Assembly: GCA_040219235.1 (NCBI GenBank)
Contig: JAVJSV010000012.1
Span: 682,001 to 746,000, forward strand
Length of the DNA stretch: 64,000 nt
Direction of reading: 5' to 3'
Source of the DNA: Rhodospirillaceae bacterium
GTDB taxonomy: Bacteria > Pseudomonadota > Alphaproteobacteria > Rhodospirillales > Rhodospirillaceae
Shown here: piece by piece, positions 10,701 to 18,447 of the stretch
Layout: the number at the start of each line of letters is the position of its first letter
Position numbering within the stretch: position 1 is the first letter of the stretch
Position numbers and translations under genes: made by a program
The notes under the pieces: generated by a model
What the model saw: only the letters and a program-made list of their open reading frames with translations
Told to the model about the DNA's origin: nothing
Databases searched by the model: none

Positions 10701-10710
10701 AATCACTCAC
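7702..10710 (-). CDS. addB: AddB, double-strand break repair protein (nuclease subunit)
   Basis: A 1002-residue partner of AddA. The N-terminal region is an inactive helicase-like fold (TVLVPTRRAGRSLREAFL near residue 50), as in alphaproteobacterial AddB. The central region has VIILAGLNEGTWPGD, typical of the family. The C-terminal exonuclease core is LAIIDYKTGSV. In the complex AddB helps recognise recombination hot-spots and supplies one of the two nuclease sites. The start at 10710 overlaps the murU stop as ATGA, and the stop overlaps addA the same way, so murU-addB-addA form a coupled operon. Confidence 0.95.
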   Translation of the reverse strand: MSDLKPGWLSSAAQGGQHVWSIQATSGFVDSLAEGLLAETGDDPLALAEITVLVPTRRAGRSLREAFLRRAEGKPLLLPRLMPLQDIDEDEALLSGFGGSESGPLDIAPPIAPVSRQILLTRLILAQAKAEDQPQTPDQAARLAEELGRLLDQVQTERLSFEKLSTLVPDSLAEHWQVTLTFLQLITQHWPDILAERGTVDPAEHRNQVFAAQAAAWASSPPRGLIVAAGSTGTVPATRDLLSIIATLPNGCLILPGLDQLLEKDAWDALEETHPQYTLKSLLAHFNIQRSDVAVWPDETRTAKEDQRERLISEVMRPPETSEQWRTLTGLTADAADGLQRIEAPTPREEAAAIALILRWVAEDETRTGALVTPDRALARRVSTELERWGPNLAVDDSAGQPLAETPPGVFLRLTAAMIAERCAPIPFLSALKHPLAAGGLAPAPFRDLVRDIELCVLRGPRPPEGFAGLRAALLTKHNIPPELESWLRAVQDGASAFEAVLHGEPASLRTLLRAHVEWAETLAASDEIAGPLRLWAGPAGEVLAGFIAELDEAAPDLGEIDPASYPSLLEALMVGQVVRPPYGTHPRLSILGPLEARLLRPDVIILAGLNEGTWPGDADSDPWMSRPMRKAFGLPQPERRIGQAAHDVAQALAAKDVIMTRSLKVDGTPTVASRWWRRFDQVLDAAGIKDPSNTGRFAWLPWAATLTRPAVIKACAAPAPAPPLEARPRRLRVTEIETWMRDPYEIYARHILKLRALDPIDADAGRADYGTIVHDILQKFIEAYPTHIPADIRAALAALADRTFGAQGLAPALLAFWRPRFERIADWFAVQEAARRPLIKTAHAEVKGSFIVQGPAGPFEIVARADRIDELVDGTLAIIDYKTGSVSSAKEVAAGYAPQLPLEAVIAATGGFKGIPERSTSELSYWRLSGRDSGGEVRSAGDDAEALRAAALEGLQNLIAAFDDKTTAYAARPHPAMAPRYGDTQHLARVKEWAAAEGSEG

Positions 10711-11447
10711 GGTGCGTTACCCGTGTTCACAAGGGCCTGTGCAGTGGGGTCAACGGCTTCGGGCGTGCCGACATGATACCAGTTATCGTCGTGAACGATC
10801 GCTCTTAACCGGTTCGCTTCAAAAGCTTTGTTCCAAAGCGCGTTGAAAGAGAAGGCCCCTGCGGGGCATCTTTCGAAAATCCGACGATGCACAAGTTGCG
10901 TGCCCGCATAAACCGTTGGCGCAGACGCGTTGTCACCACGACGCGAGGGGACGTTGTCTGCGTCGACAAAAAAGTCCCCCGCACCGTCAAATCCGAAGGC
11001 GCGGTTCATTTGAGCCAGCAACAACAGGGCGTCAATTTCAGCTGCCTCTGTCATCTGCGACCACGCGGTTCTGAGAGTCTCCAGCGCTGGCGCTAGTCCT
11101 TTACTCCAGAGTGCGTCGCTGTTGGTCACAAGAAAGACATCATCGTTAATCAGCGGCAACGCTGCGGCAACGCCGCCGCCTGTTTCAAGCAAAATTTGAG
11201 TTTCGTCAGATATGCTGATGGTTGGTCGCGTGCGTTGCTGAACATGGCTGCGCAACAGGTCTGCTTTGTAGTGAACATTAACCACCGCGTTGGCCACGCC
11301 AGCCTTGGTCAAGTCATCAAGCACCCAATCAATCAGGGCCTTGCCGCCGACCTTTACCATGGGTTTGGGCAAGTTATCTGTTAAGGGCCGCATGCGTGTG
11401 CCCAGGCCAGCGGCCAAAATCATTGCCGTGTTGATGGGCATGCTCAT
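10707..11447 (-). CDS. murU: Nucleotidyltransferase, MurU-like (N-acetylmuramate 1-phosphate uridylyltransferase)
   Basis: A sugar-phosphate nucleotidyltransferase with the signature MILAAGLGTRMRPLT followed by LPKPMV, which binds the nucleotide and activates the sugar phosphate. With the neighbouring AmgK-like kinase it fits the pathway that recycles MurNAc from the cell wall to UDP-MurNAc while bypassing de novo synthesis. I place the start at ATG 11447 (MSMPIN), four bases after the amgK stop; the frame is open further upstream but there it overlaps amgK. The protein is then 246 residues, a usual size. A related sugar-1-phosphate role cannot be excluded, but the amgK pairing supports MurU. 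Confidence 0.85.
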   Translation of the reverse strand: MSMPINTAMILAAGLGTRMRPLTDNLPKPMVKVGGKALIDWVLDDLTKAGVANAVVNVHYKADLLRSHVQQRTRPTISISDETQILLETGGGVAAALPLINDDVFLVTNSDALWSKGLAPALETLRTAWSQMTEAAEIDALLLLAQMNRAFGFDGAGDFFVDADNVPSRRGDNASAPTVYAGTQLVHRRIFERCPAGAFSFNALWNKAFEANRLRAIVHDDNWYHVGTPEAVDPTAQALVNTGNAP

Positions 11448-11451
11448 TTGG

Positions 11452-12450
11452 CTACAAAACACGCAGCGGAGATGGCACATGGGTGTCCAGCCACTGTTTG
11501 AGAGGCGCAAGTACGGGGTGTTGCAGGCATCTGTCCATGTATCGCCAGAGGCGCGGCATGTGTTCCAGATAATGGGGTTTGCCATCTCGCAGTTTGAGGC
11601 GCGCGAAGGTGCCAATCACACGCAGATGACGTTGCGCCGCCATCACCGCCCAAGAGGTCTCGAAGTCGTCTTGGGTCATCTCGGGGAAAGTCGCGCAATA
11701 ACGCGCTTTCATGTCAGCAACCAAACCTGGGTCGATGTCGCGGCGGGCGTCTTCCAGCAGCGACATCAAATCGTACGTCACCGGGCCAATGACCGCATCT
11801 TGAAAATCAAGCAGCCCGCAGGCTTTTACTCCGGGTCTGTTTGGCAACAGCAGCAAATTATCGACATGATAATCGAAAAGGACCAAAGATTCAGGCGCGC
11901 GCCAAGCTTGCGGCAACAGGGCCGTCCAAATATCCATGTAAGTTTGCCGAACCTCAGTCGAAAGCTCGGGTGCGTTGACCAGCGGAAGGTACCACGTGTT
12001 CAGGCGGTCTACTTCTTCCAACAACCGTGCTTTCCCGTAGGGGATCACCCCAGGGGGTGTAACCTCGGACACCGCAAACCTGTTCAAGTGAATCAGAACG
12101 TCCGTTGCCAGTTCATAGAGTTCGGTTTCGTCGTGATCGTTCGTCAGGAGTCTCGTGTAGGTGTTGTCGCCAAGGTCTTCCAGCAGCAGAAACCCTTGCT
12201 GTGTATCTTCGGCCAGAATGTCCGGAGCGGAGAATCCAAGTTTAACGAGGTGCTGGCCAATTGCCACGAATGGGCGCACATCTTCCTGCGGTGGCGGCGC
12301 ATCCATCAACACGGTGTCAGCTTCACCGTCCTTGATGATGCGCTCGTAACGGCGGAATGAGGCATCTCCTGCCAGCGGTTTACGTGTTGCACCGGCCCAG
12401 CCATTGGCGGCTAGAAAATCATCTGCGGCTTGGGTGCGATCCCACGTCAT
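11452..12450 (-). CDS. amgK: Aminoglycoside phosphotransferase-family kinase, AmgK-like (anomeric MurNAc/GlcNAc kinase)
   Basis: A 332-residue APH-fold kinase. The catalytic loop FDYHVDNLLLL holds the usual Asp and Asn, and GLLDFQDAVIGPVTYDL supplies the metal-binding Asp. These two motifs have the form seen in AmgK rather than in antibiotic kinases. AmgK phosphorylates the anomeric carbon of MurNAc and GlcNAc, giving the substrate for MurU, which is encoded next. The ATG overlaps the tsaE stop as ATGA. The tsaE-amgK-murU order is widespread in Alphaproteobacteria, and I infer the recycling function from it. Confidence 0.85.
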   Translation of the reverse strand: MTWDRTQAADDFLAANGWAGATRKPLAGDASFRRYERIIKDGEADTVLMDAPPPQEDVRPFVAIGQHLVKLGFSAPDILAEDTQQGFLLLEDLGDNTYTRLLTNDHDETELYELATDVLIHLNRFAVSEVTPPGVIPYGKARLLEEVDRLNTWYLPLVNAPELSTEVRQTYMDIWTALLPQAWRAPESLVLFDYHVDNLLLLPNRPGVKACGLLDFQDAVIGPVTYDLMSLLEDARRDIDPGLVADMKARYCATFPEMTQDDFETSWAVMAAQRHLRVIGTFARLKLRDGKPHYLEHMPRLWRYMDRCLQHPVLAPLKQWLDTHVPSPLRVL

Positions 12451-12920
12451 GATACGTCTGATACCTCATCAAGATTTTTCAACCGATCTGACCAGATTGG
12501 ATCAGCTTTCAGTGTGGCCACTCGGTGCGCGGTCTTTGGATCGATCGTTAGCGTGATGTCCAAGCGGTCTCGTGGCAACCAGGCTGCGGCTTTTTCAGGC
12601 CATTCGATTAAACTGAGACCCGATGCAAACGCATCCTCCACGCCAAGTTCCTGCACCTCATCGGGGTGTTTCAGGCGGTACCAATCGAAATGCCAGATTT
12701 CTGGTGTAACGGTGTCGTAGACATGCACCAGGGTAAACGTCGGACTGGCGATATCCGTGGTTTTCCCCAGGCGTTCAGTAATAAACCCTCGCGCCAGAAC
12801 CGTTTTACCAGCGCCTAGCGTCCCAGACAGGGTGATGACATCACCACTGGTAGCGTGTTTTGCAAGGGCAGCGCCCAGCGCAAGCGTTTCAGTTTCAGAG
12901 GTGAGAGAAAGAGATGTCAC
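12447..12920 (-). CDS. tsaE: TsaE, tRNA t6A37 threonylcarbamoyladenosine biosynthesis ATPase
   Basis: A 157-residue P-loop ATPase of the TsaE/YjeE family that works with TsaB and TsaD to make t6A at position 37 of ANN-decoding tRNAs. Walker A is SGTLGAGKTVLARGF near residue 33. The family motifs SPTFTLVHVYD and HFDWYRL follow, and the length is typical. The start is GTG at 12920 and the next gene starts inside its stop codon. It stands between the divL-like gene and amgK, its usual place in Alphaproteobacteria. Confidence 0.95.
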   Translation of the reverse strand: MTSLSLTSETETLALGAALAKHATSGDVITLSGTLGAGKTVLARGFITERLGKTTDIASPTFTLVHVYDTVTPEIWHFDWYRLKHPDEVQELGVEDAFASGLSLIEWPEKAAAWLPRDRLDITLTIDPKTAHRVATLKADPIWSDRLKNLDEVSDVS

Positions 12921-13004
12921 AAACTACCGTTAGTTTTGAGTTCTTAAACCTCAGTTGTACCTATCGCCGTGTGATGCTGCAACGCATCCATCTCTCTAAA
13001 TATT

Positions 13005-15446
13005 TTAGGTGTTGCCTGGCAGCCGGCAAATGACCTGACGTGTCCCATCTTCTAGGATTTCTGGGTCGCACGTTCCACCATGCAGGTCAGACACATGCTT
13101 GATGAGTGTAATCCCAGTCCAGTGGAAGTTGTCGCCGTGACCGTTGAAGCTGGGTCCGGTGGCGATCATCATCAATCCAGAGCGGTCGTCACTCTGCGAG
13201 GCTTTCTGGACCGTCAGGGTGACGGTGCTGCCAGGCCTTGTTCCATCAACAGCGCCACTGATTAAATGATATAGCATCTGTCGAATGCGTTTGGAATCGC
13301 CCACGATCCACTCAATGGTGTTTGAAACGTCTGTTTCTATATTGAAATTTTTAGTCTTAAAGTTCTCGCGGGTGAGGCTCACAACAGAATTCAACGCCTC
13401 AATAAAATCGAAGCTGTCTAAAGTCAGCGTATCTTTATCGGTGTCGAGCGAAGACAGAACGCTGATGTCGTCGATCAGGCGCAACAAGCTCGTGGCGGTG
13501 TTATATGCCGTGTCATATACGGTTCCGGTTTCCAGGTTGTTTTTCGGCGTTTTGTTTTCCGAGTGTTTGATTTCGGAGTGTGCCGCCAACATTTTCAATG
13601 GGGTGCGCAATTCGTCCATGGCATCCGCGATGAAGGCGCTGCGCAGTTTTTCGTTGTCGGTTAAAGTTCGCGCCCGCGTGCGCAAGGCATGCTCCACGCG
13701 CGCTGGATCAGAAATATCATCATAGGAAAACAGAACTCCGCCGTCGGGCAAGGGTGCGGCCACCACTTCCACAACGACGCCATCGCGGCATTCAAACTTG
13801 GCTTGGCGCGTGAGACGTTCGGAGTCTGGTGAGAGGGCCCCCAACACGAGGCTCTGATAGCCCGTTAAATTTTCTGCATCGGCAAAGGTGGTTGCCATCA
13901 TTTCCATGACGTCCGCCACGGACGTTTGTTCTTCGACGATGTGCTTGGGGAGATTCCACAACGATAGAAATGCTGGATTGGCCAGTTGCAGTTGGCCATC
14001 GGTCGTAAAAACGGCAATGGCCTCATTTAAGTTGTCGATGGTCTCCCGCTGCACGGCGATCAGCGTGTTGTAGGAGCGCTCCATGGCCAAAGTGTCGGTA
14101 ACGTCTTCATAGGTGGTCAGCAGTCCGCCCATGGGGTGAGGGGCGACCACCCGGCGCAGCGTCATGCCGTCGGGCAGGTGCATGACGTCTTCCAACGGGT
14201 CGATCAGGGAATGAAACCGGTCCAACTCTTTTTCTTTAAAGGCCGGAAAATCAGCCACTTCCGGCAAGCGCCGTTGATCCCGTAACGCTTCCAACACGGC
14301 ACCATAAGAAGGCCCGTCGCGCAGCCAGTGCGAGTCGAGACCCCAGAGTTGGGTAAAGGCTGTGTTGTGAAAGGCTAGTCTTTGATCGGCACCGAAAACA
14401 GCGATGGCTGTCCCCAGGCGTTCCAAAACTTCTGCATGGGCGGCTGTTTCGCGGCCCAGGCGTGTTTCCAACTCCTCCTGCCGGGTGACATCATAGGCCA
14501 CACCTGCCGTCATCAAGCCGCTGCCATCGCCAAAGAGTGTTGGGGTGGTGGTGGAGACGTCAGATTTGTCTTCTCCGTCACCAGCATCAGCCAGTTGGTT
14601 CAAAGACACCGGGTTCTCGGTGACTTCCATCAGCCTGCGGCTGCCATCAATGACCATATGAAAAGGGGCCGACCGCGTGACACCAGAGGCGCGCGCGGCG
14701 GCGGCAAGCGCCCGGACTTCTCGCACCGAGGCACGGGGGGCCAGTTCTCTGCCGCGGCTTGTTACGTCTGAGATATTGCGCGCGTCTACGGCTTTGATAT
14801 AAGCCGCGTTGCAATAGACCAGAGACAAATCGTCGTCTCGCAACCAAACGGGTGAGGTCAATCCATCTAAGGTACTTTTCAGGCGTTGGTTGGTCTCGAC
14901 CAAATACGCATTTTCGTGCGTTAAGGTCTCAACGGCGGCGACGCCTTCTGTAACGTCGCTCATCCAGACCATATCAACGGATATAGAGCCAGCTAGCCCA
15001 GACTCACTGTTTTCGCTTTGAGTCGCGGCCCGTACGCCGCGTGCTTCGATGCGCCGTCCAGTCGCAACATGATCTAACTCAATCGTAAAACCGCGCCCAT
15101 TGTGTCGCAGGGTTTCAACCGAGAGACTCAAAAGATCTGCTGCATCCTTTTCAAATCCGCTTAAGACGTCCTCAAAACTTGAGTCTAAACCCCGATACAA
15201 GTCCAGTAATACGGCCAGGCGACGTGAGCATTGGCCTGTGTCACTGTCTTGACCAAACCAGCCAAAATATCCGTCAGGTGAGGCATCCAGCGCCGCAGTC
15301 ATAGAGGCCCCGCGCCGGTCAGAAGTCTCGCGGTCTTGTTCCGCACGGCGCCAGCCTCTGTGCTGCCAGTAGAGCACAGCAAGAGCGGGCAGGAGGATTA
15401 AGAGGGTTGCGCCTGCAATAGCCAACCAAAGGGGTGAGAGTGTCAT
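13005..15446 (-). CDS. divL: DivL-like membrane PAS protein with a degenerate histidine kinase domain
   Basis: An 813-residue protein with one N-terminal membrane helix (about residues 5-27), several PAS-type segments (about 50-590) and a C-terminal kinase-like region (about 595-813). The dimerisation helix reads AMDELRTPLKML. Residue 611 is Asp where kinases have the phosphoacceptor His and where Caulobacter DivL has Tyr. The ATP-binding boxes are decayed: the N-box region reads YHLISGAVDGTRPG without the conserved Asn residues, and the G1 region reads IATGPS without the DxG core. DivL in Caulobacter is a pseudokinase-like cell-cycle regulator that acts on CckA and lies beside tsaE, as here. 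I infer orthology from architecture and position. It is probably a signalling scaffold rather than an active kinase. Confidence 0.8.
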   Translation of the reverse strand: MTLSPLWLAIAGATLLILLPALAVLYWQHRGWRRAEQDRETSDRRGASMTAALDASPDGYFGWFGQDSDTGQCSRRLAVLLDLYRGLDSSFEDVLSGFEKDAADLLSLSVETLRHNGRGFTIELDHVATGRRIEARGVRAATQSENSESGLAGSISVDMVWMSDVTEGVAAVETLTHENAYLVETNQRLKSTLDGLTSPVWLRDDDLSLVYCNAAYIKAVDARNISDVTSRGRELAPRASVREVRALAAAARASGVTRSAPFHMVIDGSRRLMEVTENPVSLNQLADAGDGEDKSDVSTTTPTLFGDGSGLMTAGVAYDVTRQEELETRLGRETAAHAEVLERLGTAIAVFGADQRLAFHNTAFTQLWGLDSHWLRDGPSYGAVLEALRDQRRLPEVADFPAFKEKELDRFHSLIDPLEDVMHLPDGMTLRRVVAPHPMGGLLTTYEDVTDTLAMERSYNTLIAVQRETIDNLNEAIAVFTTDGQLQLANPAFLSLWNLPKHIVEEQTSVADVMEMMATTFADAENLTGYQSLVLGALSPDSERLTRQAKFECRDGVVVEVVAAPLPDGGVLFSYDDISDPARVEHALRTRARTLTDNEKLRSAFIADAMDELRTPLKMLAAHSEIKHSENKTPKNNLETGTVYDTAYNTATSLLRLIDDISVLSSLDTDKDTLTLDSFDFIEALNSVVSLTRENFKTKNFNIETDVSNTIEWIVGDSKRIRQMLYHLISGAVDGTRPGSTVTLTVQKASQSDDRSGLMMIATGPSFNGHGDNFHWTGITLIKHVSDLHGGTCDPEILEDGTRQVICRLPGNT

Positions 15447-15610
15447 AACACTACAGGGCTCTGATGACCGTCAATTCGCATAACCAGTTCAGAATGAGCC
15501 CCCCGCAGGATTGATAGCCTTAGCCAAGTAAGATCGCAGCAAATTGTCTCACAGTGTTATATGGTATAGATCGATTCTACAAAACCCGGATTAAACATTC
15601 AGTCTTAACC

Positions 15611-16264
15611 ATGAAACTCAAACACCAGGACGATATAGATTTTATTTGGGGAACTCCCGTATTTACGTTCACGTGGCCAAATGCAACCGCAATTAATGCC
15701 GAGCTCAAGGTCTTAATTCTTGAGCGCAAGGCAAGTCAGCCCACGCTTCACGCGAATAGCCATGAAGGCTGGCGTTCTTCTGATGATTTTCTGAAATGGC
15801 CTTCGCCGGCGGTTCAAACCTTTCAGGGATGGATCATTGAGGCTTTTAAGAAAGCGACACAGGGCACGAGCAGAGGGCAGGATTATAGCGGCAGCATTCG
15901 CATATCCAGTTGGGCCAATGTAAATCACGCTGGCGATTTCAAAGCCGTTCACAGACATCCAAACAGTGGCTGGTCAGGCATGTACTACGTTGATGTCCAC
16001 GAACCTGAAGACAATTTAAAGGGCCCGGGCTTAAAGCGCCCGTCCTTAAAGAGCCAAGGCCAAATTTACTTTCAGGATCCCAGATGTGGTGCTGGGATGT
16101 GCCCAGATGCTTTTAACTTATTTGGACAAGAGCGTAGCCTCCAACCATCAAACGGCGAGATGTTTTTGTTTCCCTCATGGCTGCCACACGGCCTGTCGCC
16201 GTGCCACGGTAAGGGCGAGCGCATTTCTATTGCCTTCAACATTGCCCTCTTGGATTTGATGTAA
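15611..16264 (+). CDS. Putative 2OG-Fe(II) oxygenase, first of a tandem pair
   Basis: This fits the bacterial family of putative 2OG-Fe(II) oxygenases of about 200-220 residues. Candidate iron ligands are in VHRHPNSGWSGMYYVD and in PSWLPHGLSP; the Arg of ERISIAFN should bind 2-oxoglutarate. The substrate is unknown. I prefer ATG 15611 because the N-terminus then matches the second copy in length; the frame is open to ATG 15554 and neither start has a clear ribosome-binding site. It carries an insertion of about 15 residues after GMYYVD that the neighbour lacks. It stands alone on the plus strand between divL-like and ahcY. Confidence 0.78.
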   Translation: MKLKHQDDIDFIWGTPVFTFTWPNATAINAELKVLILERKASQPTLHANSHEGWRSSDDFLKWPSPAVQTFQGWIIEAFKKATQGTSRGQDYSGSIRISSWANVNHAGDFKAVHRHPNSGWSGMYYVDVHEPEDNLKGPGLKRPSLKSQGQIYFQDPRCGAGMCPDAFNLFGQERSLQPSNGEMFLFPSWLPHGLSPCHGKGERISIAFNIALLDLM

Positions 16265-16273
16265 GCGACAGAC

Positions 16274-16957
16274 ATGGTCAGCAATAATATGATCGAGAAT
16301 AAGGCTTTACGAGAAAACGGTATGCAGGCGACGGATTTCAAGTTGTCTGACGGTACATTTGTGTGGTGGACAACGCCGATTTTGAAACGGCGGTTGCCCG
16401 ACACCGCTGGGGTCAATTCTGAGTTAAAGAAAATAGTGTTGGAGCGCGCCGAATCCTCTCGCACAGTTCAAAAAAGTAACGAGGGCGGCTGGCATTCCGA
16501 TGAAGATTTGCTCAGTTGGGGTGGTCCAGCGATCGCGCAGTTGCAGCGGTGGATTGTTGAAGGCTTTCAAGATTTGACCACAGCAATGTCTGGTGGCCGA
16601 CCATATAAGGGAAACTTGGAACTCAACGCTTGGGCTAATCTTAATCGTACTGGAAACTATAACAACATTCACACCCACCCCGCCTGTGTTTGGTCTGGTG
16701 TGTATTATGTCGAGGTGGGGGATCCCCCAACCGAGCGGCATCCTAAATCTGGTGCGATCGAATTTTTTGATCCCAGAGCGGGTGCTGAGATGGTCGCCCT
16801 GCCGGGGTTACCCTTTTCTCAGCAGAAATTGATTATTCCCGCGTCTGGGCAGATCATCATGTTTCCAAGCTGGTTGAAGCACCTTGTTCACCCCTATTGG
16901 GGTGAACAAGAGCGCATCTCAATTGCGTTTAATGTTCGGTTGCGACCAACAGTTTAA
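16274..16957 (+). CDS. Putative 2OG-Fe(II) oxygenase, second of a tandem pair
   Basis: A paralogue of the preceding gene. It keeps the HTHP motif (NIHTHPACVWSGVYYVE), the turn FFDPRAGAEM, the second His in MFPSWLKHLVHP and the 2OG-binding Arg in ERISIAFNVR. The two proteins are clearly related along their whole length but not close, so the duplication is old or one copy was acquired. The start at 16274 lies 9 bases after the first gene's stop; an internal ATG at 16322 would give an N-terminus matching copy one. The two are probably co-transcribed. The substrate is unknown. Confidence 0.76.
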   Translation: MVSNNMIENKALRENGMQATDFKLSDGTFVWWTTPILKRRLPDTAGVNSELKKIVLERAESSRTVQKSNEGGWHSDEDLLSWGGPAIAQLQRWIVEGFQDLTTAMSGGRPYKGNLELNAWANLNRTGNYNNIHTHPACVWSGVYYVEVGDPPTERHPKSGAIEFFDPRAGAEMVALPGLPFSQQKLIIPASGQIIMFPSWLKHLVHPYWGEQERISIAFNVRLRPTV

Positions 16958-16959
16958 GG

Positions 16960-16986
16960 CCGCACCCTTAAGGCGTTTCGGGTGCG
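16960..16986. terminator. Hairpin between convergent genes
   Basis: CGCACCC (16960-16966) pairs with GGGTGCG (16980-16986), starting two bases after the second oxygenase stop and lying before the convergent ahcY stop. There is no clear T run on either strand, so a bidirectional terminator role is only likely from position. Confidence 0.4.
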
Positions 16987-17014
16987 CGGTAGTCATGCCT
17001 AGTAACGGCCCTGC

Positions 17015-18307
17015 CTAGTAACGATAAGCCTCTGGCTTAAATGGGCCTTGGGCATCCACTCCGATGTACGCAGCCTGTTTTGGTGTCAGTTTCGTCAGTT
17101 TTGCACCAATTTTTTCTAGGTGAAGGGCGGCCACTTTTTCGTCCAGGTGCTTCGGCAACACGTACACTTGCTTTTCGTAGTTATCGGCATTTTTCCACAA
17201 CTCGATTTGAGCCAGCACCTGGTTGGTGAAGGAGGCGCTCATCACAAAACTGGGATGGCCGGTTGCGCAGCCCAGGTTCACCAAACGGCCTTCGGCCAGA
17301 AGAATAATGCGCTTGCCGTCAGGGAACTCAATTTCGTCAACCTGCGGTTTTACGTTGTGCCATTTGTAGTTCTTAAGGGCATCGACCTCAATTTCGGTAT
17401 CAAAGTGACCGATGTTGCAGACGATGGCGCGGTGCTTCATTTCCCGCATGTGCTCAAGGGTAATCACATCCACGTTGCCAGTGGTCGTCACGAAGATGTC
17501 GCCCACTGGGGCCGCATCTTCCATGGTGGTGACCTCGAACCCTTCCATGGCGGCTTGCAGCGCACAGATGGGATCAACTTCTGTCACCATCACACGACAG
17601 CCGGCGTTGCGCATGGAATCTGCGGAACCCTTGCCAACGTCGCCATAGCCATTCACCACGGCCACTTTACCAGCCATCATCACGTCGGTGGCGCGCCGCA
17701 CGCCGTCGACCAGGCTTTCGCGGCAGCCGTAAACGTTATCAAACTTAGATTTGGTGACACTGTCGTTGACGTTAATACACGGCACTTTCAGGGTACCGGC
17801 TTTGGCCATTTCATAAAGGCGGTGTACGCCTGTTGTGGTTTCTTCGGAAATGCCGCGCACGTCATTTAACAACTCGGGATACTTTTCGTGCATGATCTGG
17901 GTCAGATCGCCGCCGTCATCCAAAATCATGTTCGGACGCCAGCCATCAGGGCCTTCAATGGTCTGCTCAATCGCCCACCAGAATTCTTCGTCGGTCATAC
18001 CTTTCCAGGCAAACACAGGAATTTCTGCTGCTGCGATGGCCGCGGCCGCGTGATCTTGGGTTGAAAAGATATTGCAGGAGCTCCAGCGCACTTCGGCACC
18101 CAATGCGGTCAATGTTTCAATCAGCACCGCGGTTTGGATGGTCATGTGCAGGCAACCTGCAATGCGTGCGCCTGCGAGGGGTTTGCTGCTGCCATACTCT
18201 TCACGAGTGGCCATCAGGCCAGGCATTTCGGTTTCGGCCATTTCGGTTTCGTGGCGGCCCCACTCAGCCAGAGAAATGTCAGCAACTTTGTAATCTGTAA
18301 AACTCAT
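17015..18307 (-). CDS. ahcY: Adenosylhomocysteinase (S-adenosylhomocysteine hydrolase)
   Basis: A 430-residue NAD-dependent enzyme that splits S-adenosylhomocysteine into homocysteine and adenosine, so removing the product inhibitor of methyltransferases. The NAD-binding motif [15 protein letters not shown] is at about residue 215. The family motifs [13 protein letters not shown] and [12 protein letters not shown] near the C-terminus are both present, and the length is normal. The ATG at 18307 has AGGAG nine bases upstream. I did not recognise a riboswitch core in the 140-base leader. A 12-base duplication surrounds its stop codon (TGCCTAGTAACG at 16996 and 17012). Confidence 0.97.
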   Translation of the reverse strand: MSFTDYKVADISLAEWGRHETEMAETEMPGLMATREEYGSSKPLAGARIAGCLHMTIQTAVLIETLTALGAEVRWSSCNIFSTQDHAAAAIAAAEIPVFAWKGMTDEEFWWAIEQTIEGPDGWRPNMILDDGGDLTQIMHEKYPELLNDVRGISEETTTGVHRLYEMAKAGTLKVPCINVNDSVTKSKFDNVYGCRESLVDGVRRATDVMMAGKVAVVNGYGDVGKGSADSMRNAGCRVMVTEVDPICALQAAMEGFEVTTMEDAAPVGDIFVTTTGNVDVITLEHMREMKHRAIVCNIGHFDTEIEVDALKNYKWHNVKPQVDEIEFPDGKRIILLAEGRLVNLGCATGHPSFVMSASFTNQVLAQIELWKNADNYEKQVYVLPKHLDEKVAALHLEKIGAKLTKLTPKQAAYIGVDAQGPFKPEAYRY

Positions 18308-18428
18308 GGGGGCTCCTAAAGGCGTTCAGAATGTGAGGGGATGAAGTCAAAATGGCGGGAGTAATCAGGTTGGCCAGTTGAAATTTGCACCGCATATACC
18401 AGTCGACTCGGTTGTGAGCAAGCCGCTG

Positions 18429-18447
18429 CCCCCGTTCAAAACGGGGG
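18429..18447 (-). terminator. Hairpin immediately after the EI gene
   Basis: A perfect 8-bp stem (CCCCCGTT at 18429-18436, AACGGGGG at 18440-18447) with a 3-nt loop abuts the TAA stop of the EI gene. No T run follows on the minus strand, so it may act as an RNA 3'-end stabiliser or a weak terminator separating the PTS operon from ahcY. Confidence 0.5.

Noticed and set aside
11448-11615. N-terminal extension of the MurU-like protein
   Set aside because: It overlaps the amgK 3' end in another frame and lacks similarity; the nucleotide-binding motif begins directly after ATG 11447.
11290-12360. A 356-codon open frame on the plus strand across amgK and the murU start
   Set aside because: Antisense to two well-supported genes and rich in Gln, Arg and His as expected from a shadow frame.
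18308-18428. Possible SAH or SAM riboswitch in the ahcY leader
   Set aside because: I could not identify a conserved core or pseudoknot by eye; only a normal ribosome-binding site is clear. A covariance-model search would decide.
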